Origin: Fasciola hepatica
Lineage: Eukaryota; Platyhelminthes; Trematoda; Plagiorchiida; Fasciolidae
Assembly: GCA_948099385.1 (NCBI GenBank)
Contig: CANUEZ040000167.1
Span: 950,001-1,014,000 of the forward strand
Length of the DNA: 64,000 nt
Reading direction: 5' to 3'
Below, piece after piece: positions 10,137 to 20,330 of this stretch. A model generated the notes under the pieces. That model had not been told where the DNA came from. It ran no database searches and saw only the letters and a program-made list of their open reading frames with translations. Numbering within the stretch: position 1 is the stretch's first letter; each line of letters opens with the position of its first letter. Made by a program: the position numbers and the translations under genes.

Positions 10137-12960
10137 ATGGTTGTTCCTACACCCCGCCATGACGATACAGTTGCACTAACCTTGCTCCTCATTAAGGCTG
10201 GCTCATTACTGAATAAAACCCAGACTCTCCATAATATAGTACTATCTACCGACTTCAACATCATTGTCATAACCGAGACCTGGCTGAATGATTCTGTCCC
10301 GTTGGACCAAGTTTCTATTGCTGGCTATCAAACCTTCATGGAAAATCGCCGTCGTCGTGGTGGAGGCTGCCTAATCCACGCCAAAAACAGCTGCCTACCA
10401 TTCCTCTCCCTGGTCCAGAGCTGGACTCAATATGGGTAATGGTTCTTCTGGTCAACTATCCAATCTGTATCGGCTGCGTTTATCGACCACCCAATTCAAA
10501 CATCACGGACCTCGTCCACATAGTCAATGCCTTTGACCACTTCGCACTATTACCCTCTTGGTTAAAATTCATTGCTGGCGATTTCAATGCACCTAATATC
10601 TGCTGGGACACCATGTCATCACCTCAATACTTCGCGAGCTTCGTTTCGACCATACGTGCATGGCGCTGGGTCCAGCACGTAATAACACCAACAAGAGGAA
10701 ACAGCATACTTGACCTGATATTTACCATTGGCCTATCGGATGTGATAACTACCGCCCTCAGCCTTTTCCCAGGCAGTAACCATAGAATGGTATCTTTCAG
10801 GTTCACAGCCGGACCCACAGACCCCATATGTAGCTCATCTCAACAGCCGCTACACACGATCAACTGGAAAAACCCCAAGCCCATGCTTCGATCCCTCAAC
10901 TGGGATGACCACTTCCTACAGCACGACCCTCAACTCGCCAGTGACGTACTCTACTATAAGCTACATAGCTGCTTGTCAGCAATCACCACCATCGGGACCA
11001 ACCGCTCACAAGCCCGCAGCTCTTTACCGAACAAGGCTGCAAAATAAACATGCAATACTGCAGAAGATCTATAGTAAGACAAAAGACTTCACCATACTAT
11101 TGCAACTCCACTCTCTATCTGTAACCATCAGTCGTCGGGCTAATGAACTGCTGGAGCTTTCGGCCTTGAATTCCTTCGACAGATCGTACCGATTGTCTCG
11201 ACCGCTAAGGAGCAGAAATCAGAGAGAGTCTTCAGGGATACCCTATTTAATTTTGGAAAACAACATGCAGATGAAATTTGCAGCCGAAATCGCTGAGGCG
11301 CTCAATACCTTCTTTTCAGAATCCATGACCACTGACGCCACTTCATATCCGCCACCGTACCCCTCATCACCGAGCACGTTCTCTCTGACATGGAATTCAG
11401 TTTGAACGATGTGGACCACCTACTGCTGCGTGTTAGACTCTCCTCCCGCCCTGGCTTTGACGGCATCCCCCCAGCACTCTTTCGTCCTGGTGGAACTGAC
11501 GTCGCTGCTATTTTTATGAATCTCTACACCATTTTTCCCTTAGAAACGGCATTTTTCCATCCCAGTGAAAAACTTCAACCGTTAATTCTATCCACAAAAA
11601 TGATCCAGGGCATGACCCTTCACATTATCGTCCCATTGACCATACCCCTTTAGCTGCCAGTATAATGGAGCGTTTGATTAAACAGCGGATGTCCGATTAT
11701 CTCATTTCCCATAACCTCATTCACAGCGGTCAACATGGCCTCCTAAAGTCACGTTCTTGTACCACATGCCAGTTTGATTTCTTCAATCTACTGACCACGG
11801 CAGCTGACGACGGAGAATCTATGACTGTCATCTATCTCGATATGACCAAGGCATTTGACGGAGTTCCTCACTCCCGGCTGTTAACAAAACCCCGGGCCTA
11901 CGGTATCCATGATCCGCCTTTATCACGGATCACTTCCTACCTGTCGGACCGAACCCAGGTTGTACATGCTAATGGTCATCGATCGCAACCGGTGCCCGTC
12001 ACTAGTGGAGTCATACAAGGAATTGTACTTCGTCCGCCATTTTTCTTACTCTATATTGACGACATTCTTTCGATTGTGCAACATGGCACACCTTTCCTCT
12101 TTGCCGACGACATGAAAATCGTTTATGAGTTCCGCCATCAAGATTTGAGCACAACGCTGTCTGAAATAGATAATGATCTTGAGAAACTTGATCAATGGTG
12201 CACCTCATGGCAGATGTGCTTCTCGACATCCAAAAGCTTCTACACAACTTACAGATGTCAAGTCCCTCTCACTACTCTGTCACTGAACCAAGTACCCATT
12301 GCCCCAAGCTCATCAGTGAAGGATCTTGGGCTTCGATACACCAACAATCTACAATTCTCGGAAAACGTCTCAGTTCAGACAGCCAAGGCCAAACAGATAA
12401 TAGGCCTAGTTCTCAGATCATTTAAAGTGAAACATAGTATTCTCCTTTCATACCAATCCCATTCCAGACCCCACCTCGAATTTTGCCCTATAATCTTCTT
12501 TGGAATGTCTAAATCGGATAGGATACCCCTGGAGAAAGTCCATCCTACCTTCACCAAGAAGCTATTCGTTTCCACTGAGCTATAAAGAGCGACGCACTCT
12601 ACTAAAACTTGACCCCGTATTGCTTAGCCATTTGAGGCTTAACCTGTGTTTTCTATATAGACTTATTCATCGTTCTGCGTTCACTTCTACCAAATCTATA
12701 CAGTTTTCGCTACCCTCATTTAACCCTCTGCGCCACGGAGACTTCAGTCTGACCATCCCACAGTCCAAGCTGGCAAAAAGATCCAACTTCTTTCTCATTA
12801 AACATTCAAATCTTTGGAACAAGATACCCCTGGTTACTCGCAAATGTGCATCAACAACCCAGTTTAGCCATGCCTTAAAACCACAACTTACCGTTGGCCA
12901 TGTTATATTCGACTAACGCCAGCATATCTGAGGATCGAGCCTATGAAGAACGCATCGAAC
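10137..12960 (+). pseudogene. LINE-B ORF2: endonuclease and reverse transcriptase, multiply frameshifted
   Basis: Domains follow the usual LINE order across at least five frames. The AP-type endonuclease shows VITETWLND (Glu codon near 10275), RRGGGCLIHAK, GCVYRPPNSN, FIAGDFNAPNICW, and GSNHRMVSF, where active enzymes have SDH. RT shows QHGLLKSRSCTTC, VIYLDMTKAFD, TSGVIQGIVLRPP (degenerate) and FADD at 12100-12111. The C-terminal block KRSNFFLIKHSNLWNKIP lies near 12770-12830, and the end resembles the ORF2 terminus of LINE-C. In active elements ORF2 nicks target DNA and copies element RNA into it. This copy is inactive. Confidence 0.85.
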
Positions 12961-14192
12961 TCCAAAACCCCAGCTTCCGTCTCCCTCCCCCCGCTCTCTG
13001 CCATCCATCGAGCTGGCCTTCGGAAACGGGTTCCGCTACTAGGATCTTGGCACCATATACAAAACCTACCATTTCCTGGCTAACGACAGACGCTAGGTTT
13101 ACCATTTATTATCACTTTTTTACGTATACCTCACATAACCCACATTGCAGCAGGATGCAGTTTTGTCGTTTACAACTATAACTAGCTAGATGCCCGGCGG
13201 ATCTTGCTACTCACCCACGTTCACCTACTATCACCTCAACCCTATGATACCCTGACTTACCTAATTCACTAGCCGGTCTTCACAAAAATGTCCAAACAAT
13301 AGCTGCCTCCCCCACTATATAGTACTAGGGCAGCCATGCAAAACAACTTCCCTCTAGATGAAGGTTTCTAGCCATTGATGTTTTCCCCTAGCACCAAATG
13401 GTTCAGTGATGTTGGATCCTAGGACATTAAGTTCTACTACTCACTACTTCACTCCTCGATCCTTCGACTCTTCTCATTTTCATTCTGTCTTCCGCTCCCT
13501 TCAGCTTCCTTGCCCGGCCGTAGTTTGCTTTCCTTAATGACTCCGGTTGTAAATCTTTCATCCCATATATCCCTCTTCCAATAGCTACCTGTTGGCCTCA
13601 ATTTCCTCCTTTTATATTTCCCGAAATTAACGCTTGAATATTTTGCCAAGATTTGTGAATCCCGATTTGGTCTATATATTCCGATAATATCGGGATGTGA
13701 AGGAAATGGGCAAACTCCAAACATGGGTGTCTCCCATCAGCTCACACCTGACCCTGCGAAAGGGAAAACCCCACACCGCCCTTGTCCGCTTGATATGCTT
13801 TTGGTTCCTACGCACAAGACTGACTCGGGGGTGATAGCGAACTGGTCTCTCCACATATGCTTACCAACCTCTTGCTCTAATTTTCAATCACCTTGTACCC
13901 TCCCATGCACGCCTGGCATGCTTGGTGACGTCAGCCACATAACCACTGTGGCTCTGGACAACAAGTCGATACATCAGACGACGGACACGTCTCATCAAAG
14001 TGCTAGTTATATCAATGTAGACATTACTGTATACATAAACATACATGTAGGAACGTAGAAGAAAGCGTCCATATTTTTGGCCCGCTTATCTGTTTTTCCT
14101 CTTTTTCGTAAGAAAGCGGCGTTTCTCTTGTCCTATAATCCAGCCCACTCTCGGGTTTACAGCCTTACCTAACAGCGACCTGCAGCATTAGA

Positions 14193-14393
14193 CCTGTAGA
14201 TACCCCACGATAGGATTTGTCATACATCCTCTGGATCCATCATATAAACTTGCCATTTGGATTCTTAGTGTGTCCTTGCTGCTTCCTTATGACCTGTAAA
14301 ACACCATTGTGGGATTTGTCATATATCCCCTAGACCTAGTATGCAAACTTGCCATTCAAGGTTCTTCGTGTTGCCCAGCTGCTTTCTCACGTA
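14193..14393 (+). repeat. Two-copy diverged tandem duplication (about 100-bp unit)
   Basis: The units start with CCTGTAGATACC (14193) and CCTGTAAAACACC (14293) and share GGATTTGTCATA, AAACTTGCCATT and GCTGCTT at matching offsets. They lie within the 3' region of LINE-B. Confidence 0.7.
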
Positions 14394-14885
14394 GCCCTCA
14401 GACCCTAGTCCAAATGCACCTCCACGGATTTATTAACCCCTAAGAATAAGACTTCCCGGTGAACGGCCGAATCGGTAACCAATAACTTTGCCTAGTAGTG
14501 TGAACCCAGTTAGCCCTCCCGAACACCGAATCACAATACCAACGACTCCTCATTCCACTTAGACCATTGTGCCTCATCTCCAACCTCCGTACTCTTATCT
14601 GTTATTTTGCTCACGCTAACACTCAGCTGGAACATCTCCCAGACTGCGTGCCTCCCTTTTTCGATTTCAGAACCACCCGGCCATCACGATGCCCAGCTGT
14701 AATATGTCGTGCAGACAGCTTATCTTTTTCTCTGCCAGTCTACAACCGCACCAAAGGCTGGCTACCGCGAATACGATCTAGCCACCGGGTTTCGCCCAAA
14801 GGAAGTCCCGGTATTGCTGCAACTGCCCTTTGAGGCTTACTGAGGAATTCTCAAAACAAGACCCTCCAGATGTCGACGCCCCCGG

Positions 14886-15690
14886 CGAGGAATCCTAATT
14901 AAGTACTGATCCGTCTAGATTCGCCGATGCCCTCCTTCTTCAAATGATGGAACAGCGAACATAAACCACAGCCAACCCTTACCCAAAAAGCCCAACACGA
15001 GCAAAGAAAAGCCACAGAAAACTCAACAGAATAGTGTATTCGCCAATTTACCAGCATAACCCGGCCTATTGCAAAGGTTTTCACCCTTGTCTTGCCTTAT
15101 TCTGTTCCTCGTGGAAAGGGCATTTCGATTGCTGACTATTCCTTTTTGGAACTTCATCCATCTTCCACCAGCTGCGAACTGCCGACACTAGATGACACAT
15201 ACTACTTCTCATGGAAACTGCCTCACCTTTTCAGGGGGTACTATTCCTTTTCATATCCGCAAATCTATGAAAATTTGTATTCCTCTGCGAACCTTCATGA
15301 AATTCTTCCCTGTTTCCTTTGTATCAAAGTCAATTTCCTTTTTAGGTGAACATAAATATACCTTACCGACCATTTCCTTGCATAATTCTTGTGAATATTG
15401 TATTGTCTGCGTCCTAAGACAAAGTCCGTCTGAACATTCCCATATCCGGCCGACTCATTACTATTGCCGTAGTTGACTCGAAATCAATTCGTATTCACCT
15501 TGTATTCTTTGGTCATTTTAATTCATTTAAACCCTCCTCAGCCTATATCCACTGATGTTGTGATGTTCGAATCTCTCTTTGAAATTTGTGAATTTTCCAT
15601 CTCATTCAGTGACACTCAAAACTATGATCATGCTAACATGCGTGATTCTCGACCACGGCCCAGAAATATGCCATTATTATTATTAATATT
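14886..15690 (+). repeat. Inner inverted repeat, left copy (LINE 3' end)
   Basis: About 0.8 kb almost identical to the reverse complement of 19525-20330 (sum 35216) and in direct orientation to 56131-56936. Each copy is the terminal part of a LINE of the same subfamily and ends in the stem-loop signature. The boundary near 14886 coincides with the 5' truncation point of the other copies. Confidence 0.9.
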
Positions 15691-15720
15691 ATTATTAATA
15701 TTATAACTATTATCATTATT
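15626..15720 (+). other. LINE 3'-terminal signature b
   Basis: GATCATGC (15626-15633), 14 nt, then the 16-nt element CTCGACCACGGCCCAG (15648-15663), AAATATGCCA and an expanded ATT/AAT tail to 15720. The stem is weaker than in the other copies (two mismatches). Confidence 0.65.
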
Positions 15721-17690
15721 ATCTTTCCCGTTCTGCCCCAGTAGGCCCATCTAACGACTTTCTCCGCCCTTATCGCTTTCCGTTTTCACCCTACTACCTC
15801 CTAAGGATACCTTCCCACTGTCGTCTCCACACCATCATATGCAGACCTATCCATTTTTTACTTCCATCGTTTCCTTTGGCGATAGATTGTACTAAATAAT
15901 TCTGCTATCGTTCCACGAGAGTACCTGCTATCCCTTTGCGTATCGTGCCCACCTTCACGTCAGATTTCCTAATTTACACCTTGTCATCTTTGACGGTCGC
16001 ATTTATTGCCGATACGTGTTCCCTCCAAACATTCCATTCTCAGCTCCGTCTATCTGTCCGGGGCTTCCCACCAGCCGGTGTTTTGGTCGGAGTCCCGCGA
16101 CCCGCTCTACCTGTCCGTTTTCCAGCAGGCGTGAAGCTCATCATCTTTATTGTCCTCCATCTATCAAACACAACGTTTCCGCCCGCTGTTACATTACAAG
16201 TCCGCTTGTCCCGATAATTTTATTCCTCCTTTTTAGCCCTCACCTCTTAAAACACCTGCAACGCACTGCTCACACTAGTGTAGGCAGTCGACTCTCGCCC
16301 GCCACTTTCTTGAAAATTTCTTCCATCTCACTTCAGACATGTCAGTCACCACATCCTCCGTCTTTTCTGTTCATCCCAGGCTGTTTTGTTCCGCTGTTTT
16401 TCTGTCTCCCCACCGCCCAACTGTAATAAAGAAAGCGATATATCATGATCCTTCCGTGGATTTCTTATCCATACAACCTACACGCACTTGTCTTCTCTGA
16501 TCTTCCCCTCCTTATATAATTAGCCACTGCCATCGCAGTATGCTCGCACCTCGGTTCCAGTTTTGCGCTAAGCGCCTACCCCCATAGACTGTTTCATGCT
16601 TCATTTGACCTACTTTTCCCATCCATCGGCTTATCCATTATTTTGATGTCTTCCTTATAACGGACGTCCGGCTCCCAGCACTTTTGTTTTTAGACCTTTA
16701 TCTCACGGTTTACCTACTTCCAAATAATTCAATCGGTTTGCTCTCACATATTTCCTCTCAAAGTATCCTTCATTTCCCTTATTTTGTGCCTGCCACTACC
16801 GTCAGAGTTTGTGCTTTTCAGGTAGTTTCCTTCCTGATCCTTTTCTGTTGTTTCCTTGCTCACCTCCGTCATCACAAACGTTGTACAGCAAAACTTTCAT
16901 ATTGTTCCACACCATTCAGCCCACCCATAACTGCTTCCGTTGATCACTGCTATATTCACCTCATTTTTAGACTTCGTGCCATCATTAATCCTGTACTAAG
17001 TACCCCTTATCTCGCCCTTCAGTTCCTTTTCTTTGCTGATATTCTGCATTGAAATACATGCTTGCCCTGCTTCTCTCAGTTTTTTGCCAACCTTGTTTTG
17101 CTATACTTCCGATGTCTGTCTGTTGACATGCCTCCTTCTCCGGCACTTTCTTGCGACACAGCTACTGATTAGCAAAATTTCGAAAACTTCGTGCTATCTA
17201 ACTCAGCCTTCTCTTTCTGTCACATACCCTTCCTGATCCAAATCACTTTTCGTGCCTTGATATTAACTTATTATCGCAGCGCACACATTCTTCATGTCAT
17301 CTTGGTTGTTATTCATTCCCATTCTGGACGAAACAGTTTAATCTTCTTAGTATATTTCTGCCCCCAGTGTCTCCAATTTATTTCGTTCGCCTCACAGTTT
17401 CCAGTGCTACCAACTCCGTTGAGTCAGGTCCCACCAACTAACCTTGAGCTTCAAATTTGCCGGGTATTTCGCTTGAACCGGTCAGTCTATGCATTTAATT
17501 TCCTTCCCTTACTCATTCACGTTCAGGTATTTTTCGCCCGTCCACCAAGTACTCAATCACTGTTTATCCTACATCTGTCATACATTTGACCACACGGCCA
17601 CTAAATACCTGATCTTATTATCGTTCGTATCATATCGCCTTGTATCTAGCAAGCTTTGAACCTTGGTGAAATAAACCATGATTATTACAG
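15721..17690 (+). mobile_element. Pyrimidine-rich 5'-truncated LINE copy (3' region only)
   Basis: About 2 kb strongly T/C-rich on the plus strand, with no RT or endonuclease. It ends with a variant of the LINE signature (hairpin CAAGCTTTGAACCTTG at 17650-17665, then AAATAAACCA). Segments resemble 24595-26355, for example an ACTGTAATAAAG motif near 16421 against TCTGCAATAAAA near 25130 with similar surroundings. It is interpreted as a LINE 3' region that has lost its coding part. Mirrored at 58771-60740. LINE-B is inserted at its upstream edge. Confidence 0.5.
17650..17690 (+). other. LINE 3'-terminal signature f (variant)
   Basis: The 16-nt hairpin CAAGCTTTGAACCTTG (stem CAAG/CTTG) is followed by GTGAAATAAACCATGATTATT. 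The upstream GATCATGC is not conserved here. Confidence 0.5.
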
Positions 17691-17696
17691 TTGTAG

Positions 17697-18344
17697 TCAG
17701 TTTACCTGTGGCACTGAGACCGGAATGGGATGGACCAAGTCACCAACCAGAAACGAAGAAGCGATGTAAAAAAAGTATAATTTTGGTCCTGAGTGATTGG
17801 AACCTGTGCCGCAGAGGACAGCGCCAGCCAAAGACCCGTTGTTGGAAACTGGTGTCGTTAGCTGTTTGGTAAACTCAGGACCTTGTTGGGCGAGTCCCGG
17901 GTCCACGAAGCTAATACCCGGAACGGCACGCAACGCGAGAATTGAGGTCCGGGAACTACCACCTCCGACCACACTGTCTGAGCTGGACGTGTGATGAATT
18001 TCGGTAGTAAGATATGATGTGGAATCCAATTGCACAATATTTTGAAGAGAGCTACGATCCATGGCATTGCAAAAGGCCTAGAGTACAGGGCTGTCTCACG
18101 CTCTTCTCGTTCTTCCAGGCAGTGGGAACGTAACAGGTGGCGAAATAGATGCAGTCATTTTGTAGCCTAACGTGCCACACCTGGATTCCGTAGGAGATAG
18201 ACGACTTGGGTGGAAAGCAAGTGGCTTCCGGATATCGTCAACGGCTTGCTGGAGGAGCCAACCGATAGCAACTTCAAAGGAGCCAACGGCCCCGCCGGCG
18301 GGAGCTTTGGGATTCGGTTTGTGAAGGGGAACTGCAGGCGCCAT
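17697..18344 (-). pseudogene. Gypsy RNase H and linker remnant
   Basis: Two adjacent minus-strand frames. The first (18096-18344) includes VAIGWLLQQAVDD and PLAFHPSRLSPTESRCGTLG, which align with VGAVLQQFVDD and PLAFFSKRLQPAESRYSTFS of the element at 4698-5654. The second (17697-18062) reads QLDSTSYLTTEIHHTSSSDS, comparable to HLDFVSQFTVDTRHVSEVLN at the RNase H/integrase boundary. Catalytic residues are largely lost. The remnant belongs to a gypsy family related to, but different from, the CsRn1-type copy. Confidence 0.6.
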
Positions 18345-19524
18345 GATATCTTGAGATTAAAAAAGTCTCCCTGGCGTGATCAGTCCAGAAGAAGGCTCAT
18401 TGTTTTTCTCACAGCAGGCCGGTGATCAGTTGTGCCGGTTATTCCGATCATGGGTAACGCGTAGCCCAATTAACTAATCCCAAAGTCAGAACAAGATTAA
18501 TTCGCTGATTCTACGGTACTGAATTACCAAATTATACGCATACAATTATGAAAAAAACTTCAACTGCACGGCCTTGATGTTTGGCAACAAAGACTAGAGG
18601 TCAACAGAGGTCACTATCAGGTACCACCGTCACGGCAGTCCAAGCTTGGATCAAAATATGCCACGGCACATGAGCGAAATATAAACAAATGTTCCAGTAT
18701 AGTGGCTGATGCATGCTATACTTGTTCGGTAGTCAATAAGATAAAGGGCACAGTTTCAACAATAAAAGTATACGACAAGGGCTGGGGAGGATTCTAACAC
18801 GTACGTTACAGGGGTGGCGTCAACATAGCTGAGTGCGGAGCAAACCGGTGACAGTAATTAAGAAACCAATTAAAGCACCTTAGCTGCCCGTAGAACGTTA
18901 GCAAGACGGATTCAGTGATACCCGTTTCTGGAAACCATTTACGATTTCCGAGTTTCTTCGTTCCGTCTCATTCTCTGGTCATTTCTGACATTGTTGTTAC
19001 CTTTTTTGCATCATTCAACGTTCCAACTGGCCGGCCTTTGTTTCGCGCGTTTTCCTCCTATGAACTTCAGGCTTACTTTTGCCGGGAAGTGGCATTGAAT
19101 TAACTTCAACCGATGGCAGGTCCAATTTGACTATTCACCGTGCTCCGCTTATTACGTTCTTGAAAAAATTTTGTTCAGTTCTGTACATATGCTTGACGCA
19201 TACACTCTGATCCTGCTTTATCGTATGCATCTCTTTCAACAGCCATGAATAAGAAGCTATCGCTGTACGTTCGTAAGTTTCGTTTTTCATAGTCCAGTAC
19301 CGCAAAACAACAAATCAGTCTCGTAATGAACTTGAGCTTACCAGTCAACTGCTCAGTGCCCTTCTGTGATTAGCTCCTATTACACCCAGCTCTCGCGTTA
19401 GGACAACGTAATAATTTGCACACTCCTAATTCTGGTTTACCTACCTCTTCCACTACCGCGTTAAAAGCCAGCTGTTTGGAACTCTCAGCCCTCTTCGGTT
19501 GATCTATTGTTTCGTTGTAGCTGT
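18345..19524. other. Intergenic segment, nothing recognised
   Basis: Mixed-composition DNA shared with 56937-58116 of the right arm. It has no coding homology, only short open frames typical of chance. Confidence 0.5.
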
Positions 19525-20330
19525 AATAATAAACAATAATAATGGTATATTTCTGGGCCGTGGTCGAGAATCACGCATGTTAGCATGATCATAGTTTTGA
19601 GTGTCACTGAATGAGATGGAAAATTCACAAATTTCAAAGAGAGATTCGAACATCACAACATCAGTGGATATAGGCTGAGGAGGGTTTAAATGAATTAAAA
19701 TGACCAAAGAATACAAGGTGAATACGAATTGATTTCGAGTCAACTACGGCAATAGTAATGAGTCGGCCGGATATGGGAATGTTCAGACGGACTTTGTCTT
19801 AGGACGCAGACAATACAATATTCACAAGAATTATGCAAGGAAATGGTCGGTAAGGTATATTTATGTTCACCTAAAAAGGAAATTGACTTTGATACAAAGG
19901 AAACAGGGAAGAATTTCATGAAGGTTCGCAGAGGAATACAAATTTTCATAGATTTGCGGATATGAAAAGGAATAGTACCCCCTGAAAAGGTGAGGCAGTT
20001 TCCATGAGAAGTAGTATGTGTCATCTAGTGTCGGCAGTTCGCAGCTGGTGGAAGATGGATGAAGTTCCAAAAAGGAATAGTCAGCAATCGAAATGCCCTT
20101 TCCACGAGGAACAGAATAAGGCAAGACAAGGGTGAAAACCTTTGCAATAGGCCGGGTTATGCTGGTAAATTGGCGAATACACTATTCTGTTGAGTTTTCT
20201 GTGGCTTTTCTTTGCTCGTGTTGGGCTTTTTGGGTAAGGGTTGGCTGTGGTTTATGTTCGCTGTTCCATCATTTGAAGAAGGAGGGCATCGGCGAATCTA
20301 GACGGATCAGTACTTAATTAGGATTCCTCG
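19525..20330 (-). mobile_element. 5'-truncated LINE copy c (inner inverted repeat, right copy)
   Basis: About 0.8 kb of LINE 3' region on the minus strand, nearly identical to 14886-15690. The 3' end carries GATCATGC (19583-19590 read on minus), the 16-nt element at 19553-19568 and an AAT-rich tail. The 5' truncation lies at 20330. It is present in both arms (mirror 56131-56936), so it predates the arm duplication. Confidence 0.8.

Larger units (their letters stand above)
2197..15720 (+). mobile_element. LINE-B: left-arm-specific CR1-like LINE with nested insertions
   Basis: A 13.5-kb segment absent from the right arm, where the sequence is continuous across the site. It contains, on the plus strand, a 5' leader, the start of ORF1 (2396-2815), an LTR retrotransposon in reverse orientation (2816-8244), a further non-LINE segment (8245-8790), the rest of ORF1 (8791-about 10127), a broken ORF2 with endonuclease and reverse transcriptase (10137-12960), a long pyrimidine-rich 3' region, the family 3' signature (15626-15663) and an ATT-rich tail. 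Order and motifs parallel the intact LINE-C. No clear target-site duplication was seen. Coding parts are badly decayed, while the last 0.8 kb is almost identical to the copy at 19525-20330. Confidence 0.8.
12961..15720 (+). other. Long pyrimidine-rich 3' region of LINE-B
   Basis: About 2.8 kb without convincing coding sequence. It becomes T/C-rich on the sense strand beyond about 13440, as do the 3' regions of the other LINE copies here. It includes a diverged tandem duplication (14193-14393) and the near-identical 0.8-kb end shared with 19525-20330. It ends in an ATT-rich tail at about 15668-15720. Short open frames in it are proline/serine-rich products of the base composition. Confidence 0.6.

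Noticed and set aside
15936..17589. Several 90-135-codon proline/serine-rich open frames on the plus strand
   Set aside because: They overlap in different frames, follow the T/C-rich composition of a LINE 3' region and have no domain resemblance.
14886..20330. Interpretation of the inner 0.8-kb inverted repeats as terminal repeats of a DNA transposon such as a Polinton
   Set aside because: Each repeat ends in the LINE stem-loop and AT tail with a single polarity, and the interior holds no transposase, polymerase or capsid gene.
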